From: Siphlonurus alternatus
Lineage: Eukaryota; Arthropoda; Insecta; Ephemeroptera; Siphlonuridae
Length of the DNA: 64,000 nucleotides
Direction of reading: 5' to 3'
Assembly (NCBI GenBank): GCA_949825025.1
Contig: OX463778.1
Coordinates: 38,331,194 to 38,395,193 of the forward strand
Both the position numbers and the translations under genes were made by a program. A model generated the notes under the pieces. The model did no database searches. It was not told where the DNA came from and worked only from the letters and a program-made list of their open reading frames with translations. Below, in pieces: positions 37,223-48,632 of this stretch (the first letter of the stretch is position 1; each line of letters starts with the position of its first letter).

Positions 37223-39753
37223 ATATCAGGTGAACCACCTCTCTCCTTGTTTGTACCTTCGTCATTATTCATTATTATCGCTTGTCAGTATTGATAATGA
37301 AACCTTCGTGAAACTCTTTCCACCTCACTCTTGTCAGGTTAACTTTAGGAACTCCTCATCCTGGCAAGCAGGACACCCTTCAGAAGACTGCGACAATATT
37401 TTACTTCTGGTCGTGTAGCTCTTACCTTTCAATTTAACTTTTTAGTTTTTATTAATAATTTTATACGCTTTAGTAAACTCAAATGAAATGGTGTAATTTA
37501 TTTAAAAAAATCTTGCGTGAACATTTAACTCTGAACTAAATTTAATGAAGACGTATTTTTTTTTAAATTCACTGGCCAAAAAAATGCTTCGTTCTTACGT
37601 AAATGCTTTTTTAACAAAATTTTGCTGAATTTTACCTTGGAAATATTTTAATGATAAGCGTAAAAAATACACATATAAAAATTGTACTGTACGTGTTATA
37701 TTTTTAAATAAAAAAATATACACAAATGTGTTAAAAATTTTCCGGTATTATACATCGTAAATATAAATGAGATAAAAATCATAAAATACTTTTGTGTGCT
37801 AAAAACATAATGTACATTACCGTAGTTGAAAGGTGTTCAAGTTCTTGTGAATTCTGTAGTTTTTTTTTTATTTTTAATTTTTTTTTTGCTACATTAGCAT
37901 AATGTTAAATATATAATAGTTTCATTTTTTAACTATTTTTTTCTTTATAAATAGTATAAAACCTGACAACTGTATATATATATATATATATAGCACATGT
38001 ATGAAAAAAGTATGAATTCATTCATTCATAATTAGTATGAAAAAAGCACACAAAGAAAAAATATAATTCTATGTAAGGCTTGTAAGCCGAATAATAAAAC
38101 ATACTGTACATTATATAATTAAGCATATTGAATTATAAAAAAACTGCTTTTCGAAAACAATTTGAATAAATAAAGTTTCCTGAAACATTTTTAATTATCT
38201 AAAAAATAAATTTCGTTGATTTTTGAACATTTATCAGTGGCATTTCAGTGGCATGCTTTTATATTAAGCAAACATTTTAAAAGTTTATTATTTATTCTCC
38301 GCAATGTTTTTATATGTGATAAAAAATATGGATGCATTCTAATCACTTTTTATTGTGTCCTCAATTAAGAATTAAAATATTTTACTATCTCCATCGTGTT
38401 TTTAGAGTTAATTGGACTTGTCAAGCTGTCCATTTTTTTCAATCATATAATTTTTAAATCCGCAAACTATATAATTACAAAGTTGAACAAGCTTGTATTT
38501 GTTAATTGATATTGGCGGTCAATATCATTTGAATATTATTTGTTTATCTAGAACCAAGCCAATTAGTGACTGCATTTTGTTTATTATATTTCCCACATAT
38601 TTTATATAATTTATATGTGTGTTTGTGTGTGTTGAAATTTATAACAGCAACTGAATTAATTGTGTTTCTAAAATTATATATTATCTTCTGTATAATATTT
38701 GTTTTATTCCGTGTTTAAACTATTATATATTTATCTACATTTCGTTTTTATGTATTTATTTTATTTATTTCTTGTTTCATCCAATACAAATAGATACAAA
38801 AATTGTTATCTACATAGCAAAATTTTGATTAGGGTGGGGATAACGTGCAAAAGCGCCAAATGGAGGCACCAAAACACTAAAAGTGGCAATAATTCCTATA
38901 AACTAAGTCAAATACACTGTATGTGATATTTCCATGTTTTCTTTATAAACTATTTTTATATGTACACGTTTTGTTTAGTAAAAACTTTTATAAATTATTC
39001 AATTAAATTTTAGGAAGACCAAATTTTTTTCATTATCGTTTGCATATATAGTGCGGCTTTATACTTAATGTTCGAGATGGTCGTAGTGTTAATTTCATAA
39101 GAGTTGAACAAGTGAAAAACAAAAAGTTAAAACACGATATTTAAATTGGTGAATTAAGAAGCATCTGTTCTTTACCACAAAAAGTGTACATTTCAAATTT
39201 TTTATTGCTACACATAAAAAAGTCGTATCGTTAAGTTTCAAGCTGCTGTTACTACTCACATAAATTACTTTTTACTGTTGGAGGTAAAAATGAAAACAAA
39301 GGCGAGGTTGATTTCAAGTTTCATGTCAAATTAGGCTTAAATTATACATTATAATATTAAGCTACAAGATCTTGTCTGCGATTAGATAGTATGATATAAA
39401 ACGTGTATAATACTATACCGATGCTTTGTAATACAAAAGCGTGTATATAATATGATGTTTCAATATTAATAAAAAGTTTGCATGCAAATTTTCGTATAGA
39501 CAAGAGAATTTGAAAATAACATTTTGATCATGTTGTAATTTTAAGATCATAATCCTGTTTACACATCACAGCTTAAATTAAACTTGAACTGATTAGCTAA
39601 TATACAAAGAAGTCTGTGGCGATATAGTTTAACAAAATATTGTGTTTGCAATGTTTACATGCAATGAGCCATTATATATTTTTAGTTTGCAGAGCAAAAT
39701 ATAATAATAAAAAAATAGTAGTCGTATTGTGACAGTACATACCTTAGTAAGGT

Positions 39754-39756
<3 letters not shown>
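37223..39756. other. AT-rich stretch, no gene seen
   Basis: No supported feature other than a short TA run at 37973-37992. Confidence 0.5.

Positions 39757-39807
<51 letters not shown>
39757..39807. repeat. (GA)n microsatellite, about 50 bp
   Basis: Uninterrupted GA dinucleotide run. Confidence 0.95.
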
Positions 39808-39811
<4 letters not shown>

Positions 39812-41450
39812 GAGAGGAGAAATTTCACTAGAAACAAACAAAAATAAAATTATTAATAAATTCTTGGTGTAAATAAATGGTTGGTCAAAGGTTGGTAACG
39901 TCAAGATATAATAACCACCATTGTAAATACACTTTCAAAATAAAAACTAATTTCATTGATTTTATTTCATTCATTTTTATATCAAACAAATATTTGATTA
40001 GAAATTACAGCAAAATTATCCTTGAAGTTTTTTTTATAAAAGTTCATGATTTATTAAATAAAAATTTCATATTATTTCACACTTATTCATGCGAGACATA
40101 TCTGCTTGATAAAAATTGCAATAAAACATTTTAGACGTGCACGAAGTTAAAAGTCTTTTCAAATAAATTGAGTTGTGCGAGGAAATCGATTTAGTTATTA
40201 TAAAAAAAAAAAAAAAAAACGTAACCTTCAAAAGTACCAAATGAAAAATGAGTTCTGATATGAAATTAACTTTTTGTGTAATAAATAAGACAGAAATTGT
40301 GACAGGCACGGCATTGTTCTGTTTATCATTGTTAAAATGTTGGGTAGAGTGTGTACCAAATTTGATTTATTTACTATATATAGCAAGTAAGTCAACAAAA
40401 CTATTTAAATTCTTTCAAGGCTGATTTTAAAACAACTGTCAACTGTTATTGCCATTTTCACCAAAATTTGATGCGATTTCAGTCGTTAAAGTTTAGTATT
40501 TAAAATGTAGTATAAAATTATGTGCCTCATTTTCTGACACGAAATAGGATTTGCAATTCTTTTCTCGTACACATGAAAATTTGAATAATGAGCAAACTTC
40601 TTAAACCTCAGGTGACTTTAAGCTTAAAGAAATGGAAAACTTTGTGCACCAATTTGAACATTGTTTTACTATATTATATAATATAATATAGCCTTTTGAG
40701 ATTTAAAGTTTGGTAAAATTTAAATCATCTTCATGAAAAATATTTAAGATAAAATAATAACATAATAATAAAATAATTAAATGCAACACTTGTAGCAAAA
40801 TTATGAGTATATAATATATAAAAAAGTGGGTGTATTTTTTATCACATTTCCTCACTTCCACCTTTTTTTTTATATAGACAGTACTTACGTTTATATGCGA
40901 ATTAATTATAATTATTTTATATTTAAATAACAGTTTCCATTCAAGTATATATTAATGAGATTTCGATCTCGTTACGCAGAACATCTCATACAATTGATAA
41001 AGGTTAATTTTCACAAGTAGTTTCCCTTCTAGAATAAATCATTATCAGACTGAAACATAAAGTTTACAAGAGGAATTATGAAGTGGGAATGAAGAAAATG
41101 GCCTGGCAGTCTAGACACAATTACAGAGCGGTGCATGGCTGTGCACACACCTCCTCCGCGGGCGTGTCTTCAACGAAGTTTGCATTGTATAACTATCTCG
41201 ACAGTATGATTAACAAAGTCAATAAAAGAAAAAAGGATTTGCAATTAAAACACTTGGTATTAACTTTTAAATTAGATTTTCTTTAAATTACACTCAGTTT
41301 CTAGAAATAGAACCATTTAACATAGATTGAATTGTTTTTTTTTTAAGGTTTTAGAGGTGTTAAAATTCTACACTGTACTTAAATATTTTTTTTAAAACTT
41401 TAAACAATTGAACTCAAATTTAATTTATTTTTGTATAATATGTTGAAATG
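39808..41450. other. AT-rich stretch, no gene assigned
   Basis: A 67-codon plus-strand ORF at 41083-41286 covers a GC-richer patch (CACACACCTCCTCCGCGGGC) but shows no recognisable domain or splice sites. Confidence 0.4.
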
Positions 41451-42200
41451 GGACAGGTGAATCGAATCGAAAAGAAACGAATCGAAAAGTAAACGAATCG
41501 AAAAATAAACGAATCGAAAAGTAAACGAATCGAAAAGTAAACGAATCGAAAGGGAAACGAATCGAAAAGTAAACGAATCGAAAAGTAAACGAATCGAAAA
41601 ATTTACATAACCACGCCCTCGCCACGCCTCCTGGTGGGTTGAAATTTTAAAAACTGGCAACACTGTATAATTTTCGATTCGTTTCCTTTTCGATTCGTTT
41701 ACTTTTCGATTCGTTTCCCTTTCGATTCGTTTATTTTTCGATTGGTTTACTTTTCGATTCGTTTACCTTTCGATTCGTTTCCTTTTCTATTCATTTACTT
41801 TTCGATTGGTATATTTTCGATTCGTTTCCTTTTCGATTGGTTTACTTTTCGATTCGTTTCCTTTTCGATTCGTTTCCTTTTCGATTGGTTTACTTTTCGA
41901 TTCGTTTCCTTTTCGATTCGTTTACTTTTCGATTGGTTTACTTTTCGATTGGTATATTTTCGATTCGTTTCCTTTTCTATTCATATACTTTTCGATTCGT
42001 TTACCTTTCGATTCGTTTCCTTTTCGATTGGTTTACTTTTCGATTCGTTTCTTTTTCGATTCGTTTACTTTTCGATTCTATTCTTTTCGATTCGTTTCCT
42101 TTTCGATTGGTTTACTTTTCGATTGGTTTACCTTTCGATTCATTTACTTTTCGATTGGTATATTTTCGATTCGTTTCCTTTTCAATTCATGTACCTTAAA
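41451..42200. mobile_element. Foldback element armed with a 16-bp minisatellite, member A
   Basis: About nine units of AAACGAATCGAAAAGT (41459-41610) face a non-repeat core (about 41611-41672: GCCACGCCTCCTGGTGGG, CTGGCAACACTG) and then about 32 units in the opposite orientation (41673-42189). The right arm mixes variants (GATTGG, TTTCC, TATTTTCG). Long ORFs through it rich in F, R, S, D and L are artefacts of the repeat. The core is shared with member B in inverted orientation. End sequences (GGACAGGTGAATCG) were identified but a target duplication was not. Confidence 0.8.
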
Positions 42201-42654
42201 TACAACAATCACTTTATTTGGATTGCTATATATGATGGCTGAATTATATAGAACGCCTAGTTCAGCTATTTCCGTCATTCACCATCATCATCGAGGCAGG
42301 GAGAGCGCGCGAAATTTTCAAGCTTGTATTTTTGAACTTATATTATTTACGAGTATTTCTCAACAGCTCTGCGACGTGCGAAACACTCGCTCTCGCTTCT
42401 TTTCTCCCTATTACTATATTGTGTCGTGTACTATATATATATACATTATATTTAATTGTATGTATTGGAAAGTTTGCTAAGGATTATTTTGTCACTAGCC
42501 TTAGGAGATGGTGAACTGAAAATTATAATAAATCTTCCTTATATTATAACATAAATATCCAAGAACTATTTACTACCAGTATATAGTCGTTGATAAATAT
42601 CCAGCCAAAAAAATGGAGCAATGGTCGGTCTAGTTTTTGAGATATCCAGGATAT
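42201..42654. other. Stretch without recognisable features
   Basis: Contains CACCATCATCATCGAGG and a short TA run; no gene supported. Confidence 0.4.
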
Positions 42655-43300
42655 AAAGTAGAGTTGCTATGAGAAAAAAAGGTTTAGTTATTATTTTCTA
42701 AAAATAGCTGAAGTAGTCCTGCATATTAAACTGAAATCCAAAAAATTCTATCTCACATAGTTTTGCCAGAAAAAAAAAACAAAGTCAGAGTGAACGCGTC
42801 GCTTAACATGGGGCCTTACCTGACAAAGACCCTCATATATCTAAAAAAAAAAAATACACCGTTAGGTGGTATGAAAAAAATATAGTGATGTTCTATGACC
42901 CAAACTTTAACCAATACAAGAACCAATTAAAATTTTTTCGCTCGAATCCATTTTTCCGTAAAAAAAAAAATTCTGGATTTCCTTACGGAAAAATGGATTC
43001 GAGCGACAATTTATTTTTTAACGGTTTTTGGTTAAAGCTTGGGTCATAGAACATCACTATATTTTTTTCATATACCTAACGGTGTATTTTTTCGATATAT
43101 TCGAGGGTCTTTGTCAGGTAAGGACCCACTGGCCCCATGTTAAGCGACGCGTCCGTTCACTCTGATTTTGGAATTTTTTTCTGGCAAACCTATATTTGAG
43201 ATAGAATTTTTTTAAATTTTGGTTTGATATGGAGGACTACTTGAACTATTTTTAGAAAATAATAACTTAACTTTTTTTTCTGACAGGAACTCTTATACTA
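42655..43300. mobile_element. Large foldback element, about 645 bp
   Basis: The arms mirror each other over some 300 bp: AACATGGGGCCTTACCTGAC (left) against GTCAGGTAAGGACCCACTGG, AACGCGTCGCTTAAC against GTTAAGCGACGCGTCC, TACACCGTTAGGTGGTATG against CATATACCTAACGGTGTA, and GGGTCATAGAACATCACTAT against its inverse. The centre is the self-complementary pair TCGAATCCATTTTTCCGTAA and TTACGGAAAAATGGATTCGA. No coding capacity. Confidence 0.85.
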
Positions 43301-43382
43301 TATATGGAAAATATATTATAATATATATATTTTTTAAATTTTTAATCAAACCCTATTGGGTACTTCTATTTACTAATTACAT

Positions 43383-43733
43383 ACTACTTTGAAACCCCGA
43401 ACCTTCCGAAACCCTAACTTGAGCGTTTCGCGGGCTCTTCTGGAACGGGGGCGGCCACGGCCTTGCAAATCCATCCCGGCATTTGCCTGCGGCTGAGGGA
43501 AACGTGGAAACCTCAGCCAGGATGGACGCTACAGCTTTTGTCAATGAACCGGAAGTGCAATGGTCCAAAGCCAGGGGAACCACATAGTGGAAAAGCGCAA
43601 CGTTTTACCCCTGGGTGGGAAACGTGGTTTTTGTTGAAAATGGTCACCCATCCAACTACTAACCACGCGCGGCGTTGCTTGACTTCGGTGATCTGACGAG
43701 ACCCGGTCAAGCGCACTGCGCCACACCTCTCAC
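43383..43733 (-). mobile_element. SINE with 5S-rRNA-derived head (SINE3 type), minus strand
   Basis: Read on the minus strand, TCTCGTCAGATCACCGAAGT, then CAAGCAACG, GTGGTTAGTAGTTGGATGGG and TGACC (43642-43706) align with the 5S rRNA internal promoter: the A-box, intermediate element and C-box parts, where canonical 5S has AAGCTAAGCAGGG, GGTTAGTA and TGGATGGGAGACC. Immediately upstream is TGGCGCAGTGCGCT (43709-43723), which looks like a tRNA-type A box in place of the true 5S 5' end. A GC-rich body follows to about 43383. It is too diverged and too long for a functional 5S gene. Confidence 0.85.
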
Positions 43734-44199
43734 AGTTATTTAATTACTGTATAGTAAAATAGGTATAATATCTTACATCCATATAATCGTGTTTATTATT
43801 TGTGCACCAATTACACAAGCTAGTACAGAGGCAATAACATAACGATATATAAAATATATAATTGCATCAATGGCACTTATCACCGTGAATTCGAGGGATA
43901 CTAATTATACATTTAATGTACACAAAATGCATTATCAGGCATCCAGGACACTTCATCATTATATTTATATTATTATATATGAATTGAAAAATAAAACTTC
44001 GCATTATTATTATGTGTTTCTCATTCAGGGATGTTACATTTTCGGGAAAAGGGGGAAAGGGGGAGTTATGTTTTACTACCCCCGTACTTCCACCACTTGG
44101 GAGAAGTCGCACGGCATCGCACGCGGGCGAGCCGGCGATATGAGAGCGCGCAAGCTCAAATACATGTATGCGTACTGTACAGTATAGCGGGCGGCTGCA

Positions 44200-44467
44200 G
44201 AGACCTCCGTGTCTTATGGCCAGGGTGGCCAGGGATTTGATCAGAGTTTCGCTGTTTCTGTGAGAGTTGCGGCGCTGCTAAATGTTCGGCTCGGACCGGC
44301 TCTTTTGCTGGCTGAAATTGCCCGCGCAGCCAAGGTGACTGAATATGATTATAAACCACCAGCGAGAACCAGGCCGTGCCGCTGCGATTCAGTGGCGCCG
44401 CCACTCTCAGTTACAGTAAAGCTCGGCCAAGCTGGTCAAATTTCTAGCCATAAGACACGGAGCTCTC
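44200..44467. mobile_element. GC-rich MITE with terminal inverted repeats
   Basis: CTCCGTGTCTTATGGC (44205-44220) and GCCATAAGACACGGAG (44447-44462) are perfect inverted repeats, extended imperfectly outward by GAGA/TCTC. Further pairs inside (GTGAGAGTTGCGGCG with the inverse of CGCCGCCACTCTCAG) make the whole element an imperfect palindrome. No gene. Confidence 0.85.
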
Positions 44468-44861
44468 GACTGTAAGGTCTCTAAGGCGGATGTGATTACA
44501 ATGCAAAAAAATGTACTGTGTATTCAGTATATTGGACTACAAAAAAAGCTTAAATTAAAAATGAAAGGAATGAAAGGTTGATAAAATATCAGGGATATGT
44601 CTTTATATATTCGATATATTTAAATCGGCATGGTATGCAAGTAAGAAAATGAATAGAAATGAAACCGAATCGAAAAAATGTACAGGCAGTTTTATATTAA
44701 ATATTTTGCCATTATTGTCTTAAATTTCCTCCAGTCAAAAAGGACAGGTGGAACGAATTGAAAAGAAACGAAATATAGTTTTTACATATCATATTTTATA
44801 TATTTCCATATTTTTCTTGTCTGTTAATTTTTTCTTCCAAAATTACTATAGTCTGATGAAG

Positions 44862-45650
44862 AGCGGGTAAATGAATCGAAAATATATGAATCGAAAAGTA
44901 AACGAATCGAAAGGGAAACGAATCGAAATTTATAATATAGTGGAAGATATACTACTCTTTTTAAAATGAGTTTTTAAATGTTAGTTGTGTTGAAGATTAA
45001 TAAATAGGAAACGAAAGGAAATGAATCGAAAATATTTTCGAAACCATGGTCGTAAATAATTACAAACATATATTTGGAGATTTTCATATTAGTAACAGAA
45101 AGAATAACGATTGAATAGTAGCAATCATATAATTATATATAGAGGAAACGAATCGAAAAGGAAACGAATCGAAATTTATAATTATAATATTATAATTCTT
45201 TTTAAAATGAGTTTTTAAATGTTAGTTGTGTTGCAGATTAATAAATAGAAAACGAAAGGAAATGAATCGAAAATTTTTCGAAACCACATGGTTCATAAAT
45301 AATTACAAACATATATTTGGAGATTTTCATATTAGTAGCAGAAAGAATAACGATTGAATAGTAGCAATCATATAATTATATATAGAGGAAACGAATCGAA
45401 AAGGAAACGAATCGAAAAGGAAACGAATCGAAGAGGAAACGAATCGAAATTTGGTGAGCGGTGTTGCCACTAGCACTTTCATAGGCCCCGCCTTCTCTTG
45501 GAGGAGGAGCTAGAACCCCCTCCACCAAATTATAAATTTCGATTCGTTTCCCTTTCGATTCATTTACTTTTCGATTCGTTTCCTTTTCGATTCGTTTACT
45601 TTTCGATTCGTTTACTTTTCGATTCGTATTTTTTCGATTCGTTTACCCGC
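44862..45650. mobile_element. Foldback element armed with a 16-bp minisatellite, member B
   Basis: The ends GAGCGGGTAAATGAATCG and GATTCGTTTACCCGCTC are inverted. The left arm contains dispersed AAACGAATCGAAAAGG units. The core (about 45451-45530: GGTGTTGCCACTAGCACTTT, CCCCGCCTTCTCTTGG) matches the reverse complement of the member A core. The right arm (45538-45645) has inverted units. The left arm also contains a tandem duplication (44905-45400). Confidence 0.8.
44905..45400 (+). repeat. Tandem duplication of about 240 bp within member B
   Basis: TTTTTAAATGTTAGTTGTGT, then a run to ATTGAATAGTAGCAATCATA and AGGAAACGAATCGAAAAGG, occurs twice in direct orientation (first copy about 44905-45160, second about 45165-45400) with few differences. 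Confidence 0.85.
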
Positions 45651-45657
45651 TCCCATA

Positions 45658-45694
<37 letters not shown>
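45658..45694. repeat. (TA)n microsatellite
   Basis: Short TA array directly abutting the right end of member B. Confidence 0.9.
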
Positions 45695-45696
<2 letters not shown>

Positions 45697-46420
45697 CAAA
45701 TGAATTGTTATGTTTATTAGCGCATTGGATATCGCATTAAATTATTCTGTTGTTCTCTAATTATTCAATATCTTTAACGTTGCTCTAATACAAATAATAA
45801 AAAAAACATTTAAAATTCTTATGATATTGCAGTGTTTTAGACGAAATAAATCAATGGGGACAAATTCATTTTGTTACTTCAAAAGAAACCTGCACAACTC
45901 TCGATGTGTATGGTTCAAACCTTTAAATTATACATCAAAATTAAAATAAAGTAGATTTATCGATATAATGTGTAAAATTACTTACGTGCGTACAACACAC
46001 TGTCCTAAATAAAATGTCAGCAGTCACTTTGGGTTCCTTACAGAAGCTTATACCGTCCTACGTAAACCTATTTAAAAGAAACTAAAAAATTGATTTTTGT
46101 TTTTCAGAGGAAAATAAGTTTGATTCATTAAAAGACACATAAATAGGGCGATAGAATTTGTTTTTAAATAAAGCTGATATTATAAATAATAATGGTCACT
46201 GAGAAAAATTAAAAATTTTTAACATGGAGAAAATTTTCCAACTGGTGAATACTTGATGCCTCTATAAAACCCCAATATTAAATATTATAACGCAAAATTT
46301 TCCATTATTTTGACTAAAATTACGGAGGATTGCCAAAGTGCACAGCAATTAGCCTACATTTTGTATCAGCAGGGGTAATGGCAGTCGATTGAAAAGTGTA
46401 TTACAGGCTAATGGTATGTT
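45695..46420. other. AT-rich stretch, no gene seen
   Basis: No supported feature. Confidence 0.5.
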
Positions 46421-46530
46421 AGGTCACGTACTTGGTAACAGCTTACCAAGCAAGTTTAGCTTTGAAAATATTCGGGTTCAATAACCTCACCTTATTTAAT
46501 GCGTCTGGTCCACAGTCTGAAAAAACATGT
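46421..46530 (+). mobile_element. Possible degenerate tRNA-derived SINE head
   Basis: CTTGGTAACAGCTTACCAAG (about 46431-46450) resembles a tRNA D-arm region with an A box, and CGGGTTCAATAACC (46473-46486) resembles a B box at a plausible spacing. No body or tail was delimited, so this is weak. Confidence 0.3.
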
Positions 46531-47199
46531 TACCAGCTTATAAAAGATCAAGTTTGGACAAGTTAGAAATACATTAAGATTGTGCTGGTAATCAATTCTT
46601 GTGATAATAAAATTTTATAAACTGCTTTTGTAACTTTGTAACAACAAAATAAAGTTTATTATTGCGTCTGGAAACTTGTTGATCTGAAACGTATTAAACC
46701 GCATATTTATTTGCCAGTAAAAACAACATGAATATATTACTCTTATACTGTATTGCTTTCCTAGGAGTTATTAAACATAAAATATTATTTTATAGGATAA
46801 AAATGTGCTCTATAAAGTTCATAAAGTTAAAAAACGGTATAGACCATAAATATTTTTTATTGTAATTATTATTTATACATTTGAATTGAAAACTAGGTCA
46901 TTGTTATATAATTACATAAACATAATATGAAACTATAGTAAATATAATTACTACATGAAGCTAACTAAACTAATATAAGAAGTAATTATTTGAGACTAAT
47001 GAATATTTTAATAAGAGAAATTGTTGGAAAATTATTGTATGCAAGTAAGTTGCAGTATTATAATTTACACACATATTACTGTCAGCAGATAAAATATTTA
47101 ATTAAATGCATCTAAATTACTTGTAAAAGTTGAGCTGTAATGATGCATTGAATGGACAACCTTTATGAAATTTTTTATTACATATTTATTATTTAGAAA

Positions 47200-47470
47200 G
47201 GATACTTTAAATTACGTATTACCAATTTTTTCAGATTTTTTTTAACCCTCTGACACCCTCAAAATCGAAGGGAAAGATGCTGTGACGTCTTTTCCTACGC
47301 TTGCGTGTTAAATATTTATATGGCTATGACATCACAGCGTTTTGCAGCATGATTTTAAGGGTGCTAGAGGGCTCAAAAAATCTGAAAAATATTGACAAAT
47401 ACACAATTCGAGGTCGTCTATCCAAATATACCAAATATATGCAATAAAAATTTCCATGTAGGCAGTCCAT
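47200..47470. mobile_element. Palindrome family copy e, diverged
   Basis: The left arm has TTTTTCAGATTTTTTTTAAC and CCTCTGACACCCTCAAAATC; the right arm has the inverse (GGGTGCTAGAGGGCTC, AAAAAATCTGAAAAATATTG) and ends AAATTTCCATGTAGGCAGTC. The centre has TGTGACGTC and TGACATCACAG flanking GTTAAATATTTATATGG, which replaces the GC-rich centre of copies a, b and d. The same variant recurs as a single arm at 54560-54715. Confidence 0.7.
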
Positions 47471-47487
47471 TAATTACAGTTTTAAAT

Positions 47488-48350
47488 TAAATTAAAAATT
47501 ACAGTGGCTAAAAATTCAAGAACGCTATAAATTACATTGTTTAATTACTATATATAAAATTGTGCATAAAATGGTGCCTTCATATTTAAACGATTTTATA
47601 CAATTATCAGCGGAGTCACGGCAACGTAATACATGGAAACACTCTCTGTATATCAAACTACCTCGTTCACAGTGTTACATGTTTGAGAATTCATTGTGTT
47701 TAACGGTGCAAAGTTGTGGAATTCTTTACCTGAGAATATTTGTCAAGCGAGTTCCCTTGCTGTGTTTAAAAAACTTGTCGTAGAATGTTTGCTAAGAAGA
47801 TCACAAATAAAAGTTTTTTAATTGTGTTGTTGCATATTATGCTGTAACAAGTAATTTCGTTTACATATAGGTTAATAAATTCCTATTTTCAATTTTATTA
47901 AATATATTATTAGTTGAATTTATCATATTTTTATAAATTTTTTTAATATGTTTATATTGTGATCATGTGAAATATTTTTTAAAATTTTTTAAATTAAATT
48001 ATTATGGATTTTATATTGATGTGTAATATGTTTTTCTTAATATTTCTTGTATTAATATTTATTTCAGTATTATGAATGTGTTGTGAAAGTGAAAAAGTGA
48101 TAAGTAAAAGTGAAGTGATACACATTATGTGATATATATGTATGCAATAGGTTGGTATAATGCATGAAAATTGATTAAGGTAATCATTAGTTGCAGCAAG
48201 AAAGTCAAGTGGACATATTTTAAAATTCGGTAATTATGAAAGAAGAACTTTGTTGTTTAACAAATTTATTATGATTATGTAACTATTTCTGTATAGAGGT
48301 TATGTGTAAGAATGGTCATTAGACCAAACATCGCCTAAATAAAGACATTA
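47488..48350 (+). mobile_element. 5'-truncated CR1/L2-like LINE 3' end
   Basis: It begins inside the last part of an ORF2, continues through an AT-rich 3' UTR, and ends GACCAAACATCGCCTAAATA then AAGACATTA, immediately followed by an ATTCT array. Short tandem repeats at the 3' end are typical of this LINE group. Opposite orientation to the fragment at 12044-13453. Confidence 0.75.
47562..47800 (+). pseudogene. C-terminal remnant of a LINE ORF2 with frameshift
   Basis: The frame from 47562 gives HKMVPSYLNDFIQLSAESR then a basic stretch, SQCYMFENSLCLT. A +/-1 shift after that restores the conserved ending AKLWNSLPENICQASSLAVF then KKLV. This N-S-L-P ... F ending is characteristic of ORF2 C-termini in Jockey/CR1/L2-group LINEs. 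The reverse-transcriptase domain is missing and the frame is broken. Confidence 0.7.
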
Positions 48351-48632
48351 TTCTATTCTATTCTATTCTATTCTATTCTATTCTATTCTATTCTATTCTA
48401 TTCTATTCTATTCTATTCTATTCTATTCTATTCTATTCTATTCTATTCTATTCTATTCTATTCTATTCTATTCTATTCTATTCTATTCTATTCTATTCTA
48501 TTCTATTCTATTCTATTCTATTCTATTCTATTCTATTCTATTCTATTCTATTCTATTCTATTCTATTCTATTCTATTCTATTCTATTCTATTCTATTCTA
48601 TTCTATTCTATTCTATTCTATTCTATTCTATT
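48351..48632 (+). repeat. (ATTCT)n pentanucleotide array, about 56 copies
   Basis: About 280 bp of uninterrupted TTCTA units with no visible variant, placed exactly at the 3' terminus of the LINE fragment. Confidence 0.97.

Noticed and set aside
41742..42480. Long plus-strand ORFs rich in F, R, S, I, L and D (up to 224 codons)
   Set aside because: They are translations of the 16-bp minisatellite, which lacks stops in several frames; the same peptide patterns appear in all three frames.
43642..43706. Functional 5S rRNA gene
   Set aside because: Only the internal promoter region is similar, the 5' end is replaced by a tRNA-like A box, and the unit continues into a long unrelated body.
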